Below are positions 1 through 8,114 of a DNA stretch of 64,000 nucleotides, piece by piece (positions within the stretch are counted from its first letter, which is position 1; each line of letters starts with the position of its first letter). The stretch is from the NCBI RefSeq assembly GCF_023023025.1, contig NZ_CP095481.1:1054001-1118000 (forward strand), read 5' to 3'. This stretch comes from Amycolatopsis sp. WQ 127309. GTDB lineage: Bacteria; Actinomycetota; Actinomycetes; Mycobacteriales; Pseudonocardiaceae. The notes below the pieces were generated by a model. That model did not search any database. It saw only the letters and a program-made list of their open reading frames with translations, and was not told where the DNA came from. Both the position numbers and the translations under genes were made by a program.

Positions 1-1081
1 GCGGGTGACCCATGGCGATCGCGCCGCCGTTGACGTTGACCTTCTCCTCGTCGAGGTGCAGGTCCTTGATCCACTTGAGCACGACGGACGCGAACGCCTC
101 GTTGAGCTCCCACAGGTCGATGTCCTCGGGCTTGAGGCCCGCGGTCTTCAATACTTTTTCGGTGGCCGGGGTCGGACCGGTGAGCATGATCGTCGGCTCG
201 GAGCCGATCGACGCGGTCGCCACGATCCGGGCGCGCGGCGTCAGCCCGAAGGTCTTGCCGATCTGCTCGGAGCCGACGAGCACCAGCGCGGCGCCGTCGA
301 CGATGCCGGAGGAGTTGCCGCCGGTGTGGACGTGGTTGATCTTCTCGACCGAGTGGTACTTCTGCAGCGCGACGGCGTCGAAGCCGCCCAGCTCGCCGAT
401 GCCGGCGAACGCGGGCTTGAGCTTGCCGAGGCTCTCGACGGTGGAGCCGGGGCGGCGGTGCTCGTCGTGGTCCAGGACGGTCACGCCGTTGATGTCCTTG
501 ACCGGGACGACGGACTTGGCGAAGTAGCCGCCGGACCAGGCCGCCTCGGCCCGTTCCTGCGAGCGCACGGCCCACGCGTCGACGTCTTCGCGCGAGAAGC
601 CCTCGATGGTCGCGATCAGGTCGGCACCGGTGCCCTGCGGGACGATGTAGTTGTCGTACGCGGTGGCCGGGTCCATGAACAGCGCGCCGCCGTCGGAGCC
701 CATCGGTACACGCGACATCGACTCGACGCCGCCGGCGATGATCAGGTTGTCCCAGCCGGAGCGGACCTTCTGCGCGGCGGTGTTGGTGGCTTCCAGGCCG
801 GAGGCGCAGAAGCGGTTGAGCTGCACGCCCGCGACGGTCTCGGGCAGGCCCGCGTTCAGCGCGGCGGTGCGCGCGATGACCGCGCCCTGCTCGCCGACCG
901 GCGAGACGACGCCGAGCACGACGTCGTCGATCACGGCGGGGTCGAGGTTCGGGTGGCGGACCTTGAGCTCTTCGATCAGGCCGACCACCAGGTCGACCGG
1001 CTTGGTGCCGTGCAGGGCACCGCCCTTGTTCTTGCCGCGAGGCGTGCGGATCGCCTCGTAGATGTAGGCCTCGCTACTCAC
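1..1081 (-). CDS. fadA: Acetyl-CoA C-acyltransferase (thiolase), 3' end outside window
   Basis: Thiolase of fatty-acid beta-oxidation, cleaving 3-ketoacyl-CoA with CoA to acetyl-CoA and a shortened acyl-CoA in the cytoplasm. The 360 visible residues run from the GTG start at 1081, which has GAGGAG upstream. Sequence shows the active-site cysteine in [10 protein letters not shown] (Cys92), GGVESMS, the [14 protein letters not shown] loop, NEAFA, and the GHP motif with the catalytic histidine in the last visible codons. The text closely follows the mycobacterial FadA that partners the FadB multifunctional enzyme, so a fadB gene is expected beyond the left edge (inference). About 40 C-terminal residues are missing. 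It is divergent from the double-TetR regulator at 1230, which may control it. Confidence 0.93.
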   Translation of the reverse strand, partial: MSSEAYIYEAIRTPRGKNKGGALHGTKPVDLVVGLIEELKVRHPNLDPAVIDDVVLGVVSPVGEQGAVIARTAALNAGLPETVAGVQLNRFCASGLEATNTAAQKVRSGWDNLIIAGGVESMSRVPMGSDGGALFMDPATAYDNYIVPQGTGADLIATIEGFSREDVDAWAVRSQERAEAAWSGGYFAKSVVPVKDINGVTVLDHDEHRRPGSTVESLGKLKPAFAGIGELGGFDAVALQKYHSVEKINHVHTGGNSSGIVDGAALVLVGSEQIGKTFGLTPRARIVATASIGSEPTIMLTGPTPATEKVLKTAGLKPEDIDLWELNEAFASVVLKWIKDLHLDEEKVNVNGGAIAMGHP

Positions 1082-1134
1082 AGAACACTCCTCGCGAGCG
1101 GATGGGACGTCTTCGTACCCTGACCGATGATACC

Positions 1135-1158
1135 GGCCAGTAGCGCTAATGGCCATTA
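1135..1158. promoter_or_regulatory. Overlapping palindromes, candidate TetR operator
   Basis: The fadA/regulator intergenic region holds GGCCA-N10-TGGCC (1135-1154) whose centre contains the perfect palindrome TAGCGCTA, overlapping a second perfect 12-bp palindrome, TAATGGCCATTA (1147-1158). Two overlapping dyads between divergent genes suit a regulator with two TetR units. The link to the protein at 1230 is inference. Confidence 0.5.
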
Positions 1159-1229
1159 ACATATCTCCGGATAACCCCATGGTGTCAATGGGTTGCCGTT
1201 GTGCTGTTAGCCGCTATCGTCGACTCACC

Positions 1230-2411
1230 ATGACCGACTCCGTACGTGCCGCGCGACCGCGCGACCGCAAGGCCCAGCTGGCCGCGGTCGCCGCCGGGCT
1301 GTTCCGCGCGCGCGGCTTTCCCGGGGTAGGCATCAAGGACATAGCGGACGCGGCGGGCGTCACCGGGCCGGCGTTGTACCGGCACTTCGCGGACAAGCAG
1401 GCGATCCTCGCGTACGTCGTCCTGAGCGGTTTCGAGGACTTGGAGGCGGCGACGGCTTCGGCGCTGTCGGACGCGGTTCCGCCCGTTGACCAGCTGGAAG
1501 ACCTGCTCACGAGGCTCGCGGCGCAGGCCGTCGAGCGCCGGGAGATCGCGGCGCTGTGGCGCTGGGAAGGCCGTCACCTCCCGAAGGAAGACCAGCGGGA
1601 GATCGCCCGCAGGTCGACGCTGGCGCTGGCGTCGTGGTCGAAGGCACTGCTGGTCCAGCGCCCGGATCTGCCGGCCGAAGACGCCGAGCTGCTGTGCTGG
1701 GCGGCGCTGTCGGTGTTCGGCAGCGTGTCGGTCCACCACACCGCCGTGGCCCGCCGCCGCTTCGCCCAGCTGCTGGTCGAGCTGGCCCTGGGTGTGCTGA
1801 ACGCCACACTCCCGCTGCCCGCCTCCGCGCCTTCGGATACGCCCTCGTTGCGCTTGGGTACGCCGTCCCGCCGAGAGCAGGTCCTGGCGGAGGCCACGGC
1901 CCTGTTCGCCCAACGAGGCTTCCACGACGTGAGCATGGAGGACATCGGAGCGGCGGCGGGCATAGCCGGCCCGAGCGTCTACCGCCACTTCCCGAGCAAA
2001 GCGGCCTTGATGGTCGCAATCGGCCACCGAGCGGCGGACCGCCTGGCCTTGGCGGCAGAGCAGGCACTACAGGCCCCCGACGAGCCGACGGCACTACGCC
2101 GCTTGACGGCGTCGTACGTCCGCACGATTCTGCACACGCCGGAGCTGTTGGTGTCGTTCTCGGCAGACCGGGTGACGATGCCGGACCGCGACAAGGCCGA
2201 CCTCCTGCGAGTACAGCGCGATTACGTGGCCCAGTGGGTCACGCTGCTATCCGTGGTTCACCCGTCCTTGCCGCCACGGGAAGCGAAGATCACGGTCCAC
2301 GCAGCGCTGACCATCGCGAACGACCTGGCCCGCACCCGCAGGGTGGCAGCCCGCCCCCACTTCGAAGCCGAGCTGACGACGCTGCTGCACACGATCCTCG
2401 CCGTCGCCTGA
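1230..2411 (+). CDS. Tandem TetR-family transcriptional regulator
   Basis: Cytoplasmic DNA-binding regulator of 393 residues, about twice the normal TetR length. Two complete TetR N-terminal helix-turn-helix domains are visible, at about residues 13-60 (ending GPALYRHFADKQAIL) and 213-260 (ending GPSVYRHFPSKAAL), each followed by an all-helical ligand-type segment. This is the architecture of mycobacterial Mce3R, an atypical TetR with two units in one chain; specific orthology is not claimed. An in-frame ATG at 1149 exists but lies inside the palindromic promoter, so the ATG at 1230 is preferred. Divergence from fadA suggests control of beta-oxidation genes (inference). The 3' third uses noticeably more A-ending codons than the 5' part. 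Confidence 0.88.
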   Translation: MTDSVRAARPRDRKAQLAAVAAGLFRARGFPGVGIKDIADAAGVTGPALYRHFADKQAILAYVVLSGFEDLEAATASALSDAVPPVDQLEDLLTRLAAQAVERREIAALWRWEGRHLPKEDQREIARRSTLALASWSKALLVQRPDLPAEDAELLCWAALSVFGSVSVHHTAVARRRFAQLLVELALGVLNATLPLPASAPSDTPSLRLGTPSRREQVLAEATALFAQRGFHDVSMEDIGAAAGIAGPSVYRHFPSKAALMVAIGHRAADRLALAAEQALQAPDEPTALRRLTASYVRTILHTPELLVSFSADRVTMPDRDKADLLRVQRDYVAQWVTLLSVVHPSLPPREAKITVHAALTIANDLARTRRVAARPHFEAELTTLLHTILAVA

Positions 2412-2489
2412 CCGGCCTACACCTCTGTCGCAACGGCGGCAATTACGGGATCATGGCCGCAGGCTTGGTTCTCCGTCGAGAGGAGAAAC

Positions 2490-2684
2490 GTGACGCGAAG
2501 TCCACGATCCGGCGATGAAGCAGGGATCGAGTCCTCACTTCTCGATCTCAGTTCGGTGCCGCTGAAGACGCTGCGAAGCCTTGACGGCAAGGTACTGAGC
2601 GAAGCGCTGCGGCACGTGGTCGAGCGCGTCGCCCACATCCCGATGACCGTGAGCGGAAGTCAAGGTGCGACTCGCGTCGAGTGA
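2490..2684 (+). CDS. Short peptide, putative RiPP precursor 1
   Basis: A 64-residue peptide with GTG start and strong GAGAGGAGAAAC site at 2478-2489. It shares its plan with the peptide at 6058: a leader-like stretch (LLDLSSVPLKTLRSLD), a helix (EALRHVVERVAHIP) and a conserved tail, SGSQGATRVE. The leader resembles the FxSxx-COOH (FxsA) precursor family, but the C-terminal FxSxx signature is absent. Only the tail and the pattern ..LLDLS.xPL..LR.LD.. are tightly conserved between the two copies, which is what a precursor under a shared enzyme would show. The neighbouring HExxH hydroxylase and NB-ARC/TPR genes support this reading. Modification sites are unknown; no radical SAM maturase is in the window. 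Confidence 0.72.
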   Translation: MTRSPRSGDEAGIESSLLDLSSVPLKTLRSLDGKVLSEALRHVVERVAHIPMTVSGSQGATRVE

Positions 2685-2744
2685 CGGCGCGCCACCCGGA
2701 ACCGATTCCGGGTGGCGCGTGAGGCCATCGCTCGGCAAGGCCCG

Positions 2745-5426
2745 CTACAGCGGCATCGGGTCGATGTCGCAATGGGCCCGGACTCCACGCGCGGCTGACT
2801 CCGTGCTCGGGTGGTTGTTCCCCAGCACTCGGGCGGACCGCTTCAGCACATCGTTGTGCAACGAGTCGGCGGCCGCGTTTTCGCCCAGCTCACGAAGGTC
2901 AAGCGAACGGTTGAGCTGGACAGCCAACGTCGTCGGGTGGTCCTCTCCAAGGGCGTTACGAGCCTTGTCGAGCAGAGCCGCGTCCATCTCGGCTGCCTCC
3001 GCCACTCGTTCCAGGGCGAAGAGGTCACTCGCCAGGTTGATCCCGCACGCGATCGAGTACGGATGGCCGGCGCCGAGCCGCTCGCGAAACCGCTGCAACG
3101 ACAGCTCGTCCATGACACGTGCCCCTGCCGGGTTACCGCCGAGCCGCAGGGTCACGCCGAGATCGAGGGCGGCTGCCACCGTGTGCGGGTGGGTTTCGCC
3201 GAGCGTCTGCCGGTAATGCCCCAGCACCTCTTCACCGAGTTCGCGGGCTTCGACGAACTTTCCCGCATATCGCAGATCGATCGACTGCCCCAGGGCGCAA
3301 GCCATCGCGTTCGGATGCGTGCTGCCGTACCGGGCGCGGAACCTGGGCAGGGCTTCACCTGACAGCTCGAGTGCAGCGTCGTGATCGCCGTTCTTACGAC
3401 GCGCGACCGAAAGGAAATAAAGGCGGCGGAGCAAATCGGCGCTGTTCTCGTCGCCGAGCCGACGGGTTCGTTCGACGATGCGACCGGTCTCGAGGTCGGC
3501 CCCGGCATAGTCCCCGGCCTCCCGGCGTGCGAGCAGGACCACCATCCACGTGGCGACCGTATTGACGTGGTCGGCACCGAAGATCGCGACACGGCGCTCG
3601 TGCACTTCGTTCGCCAGCATGCGGGCCTTTACGTACTCGCCGGATAGCAACAACGCGACCGCGAACTCGTGTGCGGCTGCCGCGCTGAACGGGTCCTCGA
3701 CTCCAAGGCTGTCCCGCGCCTTGAGATGGATCATCTCGTTGATGTTCCGTGCCTCGCCGAACTCGCCGCTTGCCTTCAAGCTGAGCACGTAGGTCAGTTG
3801 CGCGTTCAACGTGACCCTGTGGTCTCGTCCGAAAATCTCGACGAAACGATCCAGCGTCTGCTTCGCGACTTCGGCGGCCTCGCCGTACTGCCCGACGCAC
3901 CACAGATAGAAGGCGAGCCTCTCGGACGCGTTCAGCTCCGCCAGGTTTTCGGCGGGCTGTTCATCTCCTGGGAGCCGCCGGCCCCGACCGGCTGCCCACG
4001 CCAGCACCGCCCGTTTCGCGAGCGAGATGGCACTCAGGTGTTCACCAGCGTGGTGCAGGAACGCGAAGAGGAGGGCGACGAGCCGACGCACCTGCGGGTC
4101 CCGGCACTCGGCCAGTTCGGCGTCATCGACGTGCCGCAGTATTTCCCGGTACCGCGGCCAGTTTTCCGACGCCGCGGGATCACCCAGCTCCCAGCCGGCC
4201 AGCAACAGGTGCGCGCAGTGACGCATCTCCCGCCGCTGCGCGTCATCCATTCTGTTGCGCAACACGACCTGCACCAGCGGATGCAGGCTCAAGGAGCCGG
4301 TGCGGTGGTCGATCTCGATCAGGCCGTATCGGCTGATGTCGCGAATCGCCTCGCCCAGCAGTACCGGGTCGCGCAGGAGGGCGGCGAGTTCGGGCGGCAC
4401 GCCAGGCACATCGGCGAACAGCCGGCGCGAGATGGGGCCAGGCATGAAGAAAGCGCATACCGCGAGAAGCAGACTGGCATCCGGGTTACTCTCGCTCAGC
4501 TGGTCGAGCGGCACGTTCCACGCGGCGGCGACGGAAACTTCATAGTCGTTCGGCGCTGACGTACCGAGGATTTCGGCGATCTTTTCCTCGCAGAGTGACA
4601 GGTACTGCTTCGCGGACATCCCGGTCTCCACCAGCCAGCGGGCGGCCTGTTCGACCGCCAGCGGCAGGTCGCCGAGTTTCTCCGCGATCTTGTCGGCTTC
4701 TGGGCCGATGATCCCGGACCGTCCCAACAGCTCTTTGCTCTCGGCACGCTGGAAGACGCCTACCTCCAGCGGCCGCGCATCGGAAGCCCAGCCTGGATTG
4801 CGAGAAGTCACCAGGATCTGCCCGGGCCCGTCGACCGGGAAGAACGGGCGGACCAGGTTCGGGTCCTCCGCCGAGTCGAAGACCAGCAGCCAGCGGCGGT
4901 ATGGCCGCCCCAGACGCAGGGCCTCCCGGACAGCAGACACGGCGGTGTCCGCTTCGCCGGCGCCGGGCAGCTTCAAGCACTGGGCGAGTTCGGCGAGTCC
5001 CGCGCGGATCTGGGTTTCCTGGGTGGCTTGGACCCACCAGACGACGTCGTAGTCCCCCCGGTGCTGGTAGATGTACTCCGCCGCCATCTGCGTCTTGCCC
5101 ACGCCGCTCGTTCCGAGCAGCACCGATGGCAGGAAGTCGCTCCTTCCGGCACCCAGCTGATCGTCCAATCGATCGAGCAGCGCAGACCTTCCGGTGAAGT
5201 GCGGCTTCCTCAGAGGCACAGAGCCCCAGACGGGTGGAGCGTCATCATCCGAACGGCGTTGGCTGACCACTACGGGAACCTCCGGTACGATCTCTGTGCT
5301 CTCACACGGGTTCGCTTCGACCGGCGGCAAAGATGCGCGGTCTGCCGGGATAACAGGATGGACAACAGGTTCAGGTCCACTCGAAGAACTCGACTGCTGG
5401 AGTTCCTGCGGCGTCGCGTCACTCAC
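2745..5426 (-). CDS. NB-ARC ATPase with TPR repeats (FxsT-like)
   Basis: Large cytoplasmic STAND-type NTPase, about 893 residues. After a low-complexity N-terminus come the PPVWGSVP...FTGR lead-in (about 65-80), P-loop GTSGVGKT (105-112), Walker B LLVFDSAED (about 180-188) and the ILVTSRNP sensor region, then a winged-helix-like segment and kinesin-light-chain type TPRs with recurring H-P-x-T. The chain ends CDIDPMPL, nearly identical to the end of the protein at 8115. NB-ARC/TPR proteins of this kind accompany FxSxx-COOH peptide loci, where they are annotated as the system TPR protein. Start is uncertain: GTG at 5426 was chosen, but the frame is open to a GTG at 5540 and neither has a good ribosome site. 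It converges on the peptide at 2490. Confidence 0.85.
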   Translation of the reverse strand: MSDATPQELQQSSSSSGPEPVVHPVIPADRASLPPVEANPCESTEIVPEVPVVVSQRRSDDDAPPVWGSVPLRKPHFTGRSALLDRLDDQLGAGRSDFLPSVLLGTSGVGKTQMAAEYIYQHRGDYDVVWWVQATQETQIRAGLAELAQCLKLPGAGEADTAVSAVREALRLGRPYRRWLLVFDSAEDPNLVRPFFPVDGPGQILVTSRNPGWASDARPLEVGVFQRAESKELLGRSGIIGPEADKIAEKLGDLPLAVEQAARWLVETGMSAKQYLSLCEEKIAEILGTSAPNDYEVSVAAAWNVPLDQLSESNPDASLLLAVCAFFMPGPISRRLFADVPGVPPELAALLRDPVLLGEAIRDISRYGLIEIDHRTGSLSLHPLVQVVLRNRMDDAQRREMRHCAHLLLAGWELGDPAASENWPRYREILRHVDDAELAECRDPQVRRLVALLFAFLHHAGEHLSAISLAKRAVLAWAAGRGRRLPGDEQPAENLAELNASERLAFYLWCVGQYGEAAEVAKQTLDRFVEIFGRDHRVTLNAQLTYVLSLKASGEFGEARNINEMIHLKARDSLGVEDPFSAAAAHEFAVALLLSGEYVKARMLANEVHERRVAIFGADHVNTVATWMVVLLARREAGDYAGADLETGRIVERTRRLGDENSADLLRRLYFLSVARRKNGDHDAALELSGEALPRFRARYGSTHPNAMACALGQSIDLRYAGKFVEARELGEEVLGHYRQTLGETHPHTVAAALDLGVTLRLGGNPAGARVMDELSLQRFRERLGAGHPYSIACGINLASDLFALERVAEAAEMDAALLDKARNALGEDHPTTLAVQLNRSLDLRELGENAAADSLHNDVLKRSARVLGNNHPSTESAARGVRAHCDIDPMPL

Positions 5427-6057
5427 GATTCGGATGCTAGCCCACGCCTTGTCGCACCTGGCAATGCCACCGCACTCATATGCCGATCGCCGCTCACGAA
5501 TACCGACAACACCGGGATGTATCGGTACGCGTTCGAACACGAACTCCGGTCAGCACGGCAAAACCCGGCGCCGCCGGGTTCGGCGACGCGAGTCCGGTAG
5601 GATTCTTCACCTGCCCGAGGGTTCTCGGTTCCCGCCGAAGCCGGAACGTCGTCACGCCACACAGCGCCAAGCGATACGGGCCCGGCTTCGCCCACATCGG
5701 ACAGACAACCGGTGGCCGCCAAGCAGATCCCTTGTGCACTTCCCCAGCGAGAGCCCGGCAGGCCGCACCCGGCGAGCGGAACCCGCGACCGCACTGGCGG
5801 GCCATCCACGGTAGATCCCTTCGGAATCTATTCACCACCCGGCGCCGGTCTTTCGTCACCGATTCGCGACCGCGGCTCACCGCTTCGTACCGTGACTCCC
5901 GGTATTACACTGCGGAGTTACCCTGTTCGCGAAACGGCGAAACCTCAGGCCACCCGGAGTACGCTGCCCTTTACGGCACGCCCCCGAATGGGTGATCGAC
6001 GGGCGTGCTACTTTACGCGCGCCTCCAAGCGGGATCTCAATGAGAGGGGAAATCGCG
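5427..6057. other. Intergenic region between divergent NB-ARC and peptide genes
   Basis: About 630 bp with no gene I can support. Several open frames exist on both strands, but none has a convincing start site or recognisable product. It must hold the divergent promoters for the NB-ARC gene and for the peptide-HExxH pair; I could not place a clear -35/-10 pair. If the longer start of the NB-ARC gene is right, the region shrinks to about 517 bp. Confidence 0.5.
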
Positions 6058-6249
6058 ATGCGATCGCCGGGCGGCAAGAGGCGACCGGGGATCCAATCCG
6101 AGCTCCTGGACCTCAGTGCCATGCCGCTGTCCGAGCTGCGGAAACTCGACTCCGCGCTCTTGCGCAGTTCAGTGCGCCACGCCGTCGAGCGCACGGCGCA
6201 CATCCCGATTACGGCGAGCGGGAGCCAAGGCGCGAAACGGGTCGAGTAG
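6058..6249 (+). CDS. Short peptide, putative RiPP precursor 2
   Basis: A 63-residue paralogue of the peptide at 2490. The ATG at 6058 has AGAGGGGAA seven bases upstream. It shows ELLDLSAMPLSELRKLD, a helix (SSVRHAVERTAHIP) and the tail SGSQGAKRVE, differing from copy 1 mainly in the N-terminal basic region. Its stop lies 22 bases before the GTG of the HExxH hydroxylase gene, so the two are almost certainly co-transcribed. That makes this peptide the likeliest substrate. The C-terminal Ser-Gly-Ser-Gln-Gly segment is the probable core (inference). An upstream in-frame ATG at 5992 would extend it into a non-conserved stretch and is not favoured. Confidence 0.75.
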   Translation: MRSPGGKRRPGIQSELLDLSAMPLSELRKLDSALLRSSVRHAVERTAHIPITASGSQGAKRVE

Positions 6250-6271
6250 GCGGCATCCGTTAGGGTGGACC

Positions 6272-8110
6272 GTGTCCATCCGCAGTAGTGTCCCCATCGA
6301 AACCCCCACCGAGTCGCTCGTGCACGGCGTCTCGTGGGCGGAGTTCGACCTCCTGGCCCGCTCAGAAGGCGGCCCAGCACCGGTCCGGCGGTTACGGGCG
6401 GCGGAGCGCAGCCGGCGGCTGCTTCTGCTGCGCGCGATCATCGACGAAACGACCGGGCACCCGGACCGGCACGGACCGCTCGCTTCCGTTGACACTGCGT
6501 GGGACCTGCTGGTCCTGGCCGAGGAGACCGACCCGCGGGCGCTCGAAGACGTGCTCACCCACCCCTACACGGGAAGCTGGGTCGGCTACACCACCCGCCT
6601 GCTCCGGCATCAGGACGTCATCGACAGCCGTCCGCTCTGGGTCCACATCGGACATCTGCACGCCCTGGCGGCCGCTGCGGCGATACGCGCCGGCGTCGCC
6701 GGCTTTCGCATTCAGGTCCCGGCGTGGCGCGGACTGGCAGCCCTGCCGACCCTCGGCATCGCCCACATCGACGGGCTCCCCGACAGCGCCACGGTAGAGG
6801 TCCGCAGTGTGGCCGGCAGGGTCGAGATCTCGGCCTGCGGCCGCATCGTGGTGATCCCGGCCGACTCCTCGGCCGACGCGCCCGGCTGGCGGGGGGTCCG
6901 GAAGGTCGAGCTGGACTCCGGGGGGCAGCGGCTGGCGATCCGCATCGACGACGTCGACCCCTACCGCGGGCTCCACGGTCCACGGTCGCCCTACCGGCTC
7001 TCACCCGAAGACCTTGGGCTTTGGCGTAACATGCTCGGCCGGGCCTGGGAGCTGATCACCCGGCTGGTCCCGGGGTACGCGGACGCCCTGCCCGCCGGCC
7101 TCGACACGATCGTGCCCGATCCGCCGTTCCCGTTCCGCCTGCCGAGCGCGTCGAGCGGGGAGGCGTTCGGCAGCGCGGTGATCTGCCGCCCTGAAGACCC
7201 GGCGACCCTGGCCGCGGCACTGGTCCACGAGTTCCAGCACATCCGGCTCGGCGGCCTGCTGCAGATCGCGGCTCTCCACTCCAGCGACCGGGCTGAACGG
7301 CTCTATGCACCGTGGCGAGACGATCCGCGGCCGCTTGGCGGCGTCATCCACGGCATCTACGCGTTCTTCGCGGTCACGGAGTTCTACCGCGCGCTCAGCG
7401 GCAACCAGCCGGACGACGAACTCGCCGCTTTCGAGTTCGCGCACTGGCGGCACCAGGTCGGGAACACCCTGGCCGACATCCGCGAGGACGCCGAGCTGAC
7501 CGACGCCGGACACCGGTTCCTCGATCACCTCGCGGATCGCCTCGAAGACTGGCGGCACGACGAGGTGACGACAGCCGCCGCGGGCTGGTCGGCGCTGATG
7601 GCCGCCGACCACCACGCGGGCTGGCGTCTACGCCACCACCGCCCGGCGCCGGACACGGTCGACCGCCTCGTCGGCGCTTGGCTGGGCGGCGCCACCGTCC
7701 CCGGCGCCGATTCCGCCGCCACGATCCTGGTCACCGACCCGGACGGCAGGTGGGCGGAGGCACGGGCGGACCTGCTCCGGGTCCGCCTCGGCGCAGACGG
7801 TGAACGCCGGGCCCGGCAGGTCTGGCGGGACGTCTCCGACGCTTCGGAGGCGGACCTCGCCCTCGTGAACGGCGACGGGGAGGCCGCACTCGAAGGCTAC
7901 CGGGCCGAACTCCGGCGGGATCCCGACCTGCCAGTCGCCCTGGTCGGGCTGGGGCTCGCCCTGCGGATGACCCACGAGGAGAACACGGCAGCCGTCATCC
8001 TGAACCGGCCCGAACTGGTCCGAGCGGTACACCGGGGGATCCGGAAGCGGACGAACCCGGCCCCGACGCCCGAAGAGGTTGCTCGCTGGCTGGCCACGAC
8101 CGACCGGTGA
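6272..8110 (+). CDS. HExxH-type peptide beta-hydroxylase (aKG-HExxH family)
   Basis: A 612-residue protein with HEFQH at residues 319-323, set in the pattern LVHEFQHIRLGGLLQ. It is followed by a small-residue-rich helix and TEFYRAL, as in the HExxH family encoded beside FxSxx-COOH peptides. That family is annotated as alpha-ketoglutarate dependent peptide beta-hydroxylases, in which the HExxH histidines bind iron rather than a protease zinc. The role here is inferred. The GTG at 6272 is preferred because it clears the upstream peptide gene and has AGGGTGG before it. Codon 41 (6392-6394) is TTA, rare in such genomes and often a sign of bldA-type tRNA control. It converges on the vWA/NB-ARC gene with only 4 bases between stops. 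Confidence 0.82.
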   Translation: MSIRSSVPIETPTESLVHGVSWAEFDLLARSEGGPAPVRRLRAAERSRRLLLLRAIIDETTGHPDRHGPLASVDTAWDLLVLAEETDPRALEDVLTHPYTGSWVGYTTRLLRHQDVIDSRPLWVHIGHLHALAAAAAIRAGVAGFRIQVPAWRGLAALPTLGIAHIDGLPDSATVEVRSVAGRVEISACGRIVVIPADSSADAPGWRGVRKVELDSGGQRLAIRIDDVDPYRGLHGPRSPYRLSPEDLGLWRNMLGRAWELITRLVPGYADALPAGLDTIVPDPPFPFRLPSASSGEAFGSAVICRPEDPATLAAALVHEFQHIRLGGLLQIAALHSSDRAERLYAPWRDDPRPLGGVIHGIYAFFAVTEFYRALSGNQPDDELAAFEFAHWRHQVGNTLADIREDAELTDAGHRFLDHLADRLEDWRHDEVTTAAAGWSALMAADHHAGWRLRHHRPAPDTVDRLVGAWLGGATVPGADSAATILVTDPDGRWAEARADLLRVRLGADGERRARQVWRDVSDASEADLALVNGDGEAALEGYRAELRRDPDLPVALVGLGLALRMTHEENTAAVILNRPELVRAVHRGIRKRTNPAPTPEEVARWLATTDR

Positions 8111-8114
8111 GCCG

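Noticed and set aside
5..1123. Long open frame on the plus strand opposite fadA
   Set aside because: Its translation has no recognisable motifs and mirrors a conserved thiolase with intact active-site residues on the minus strand.
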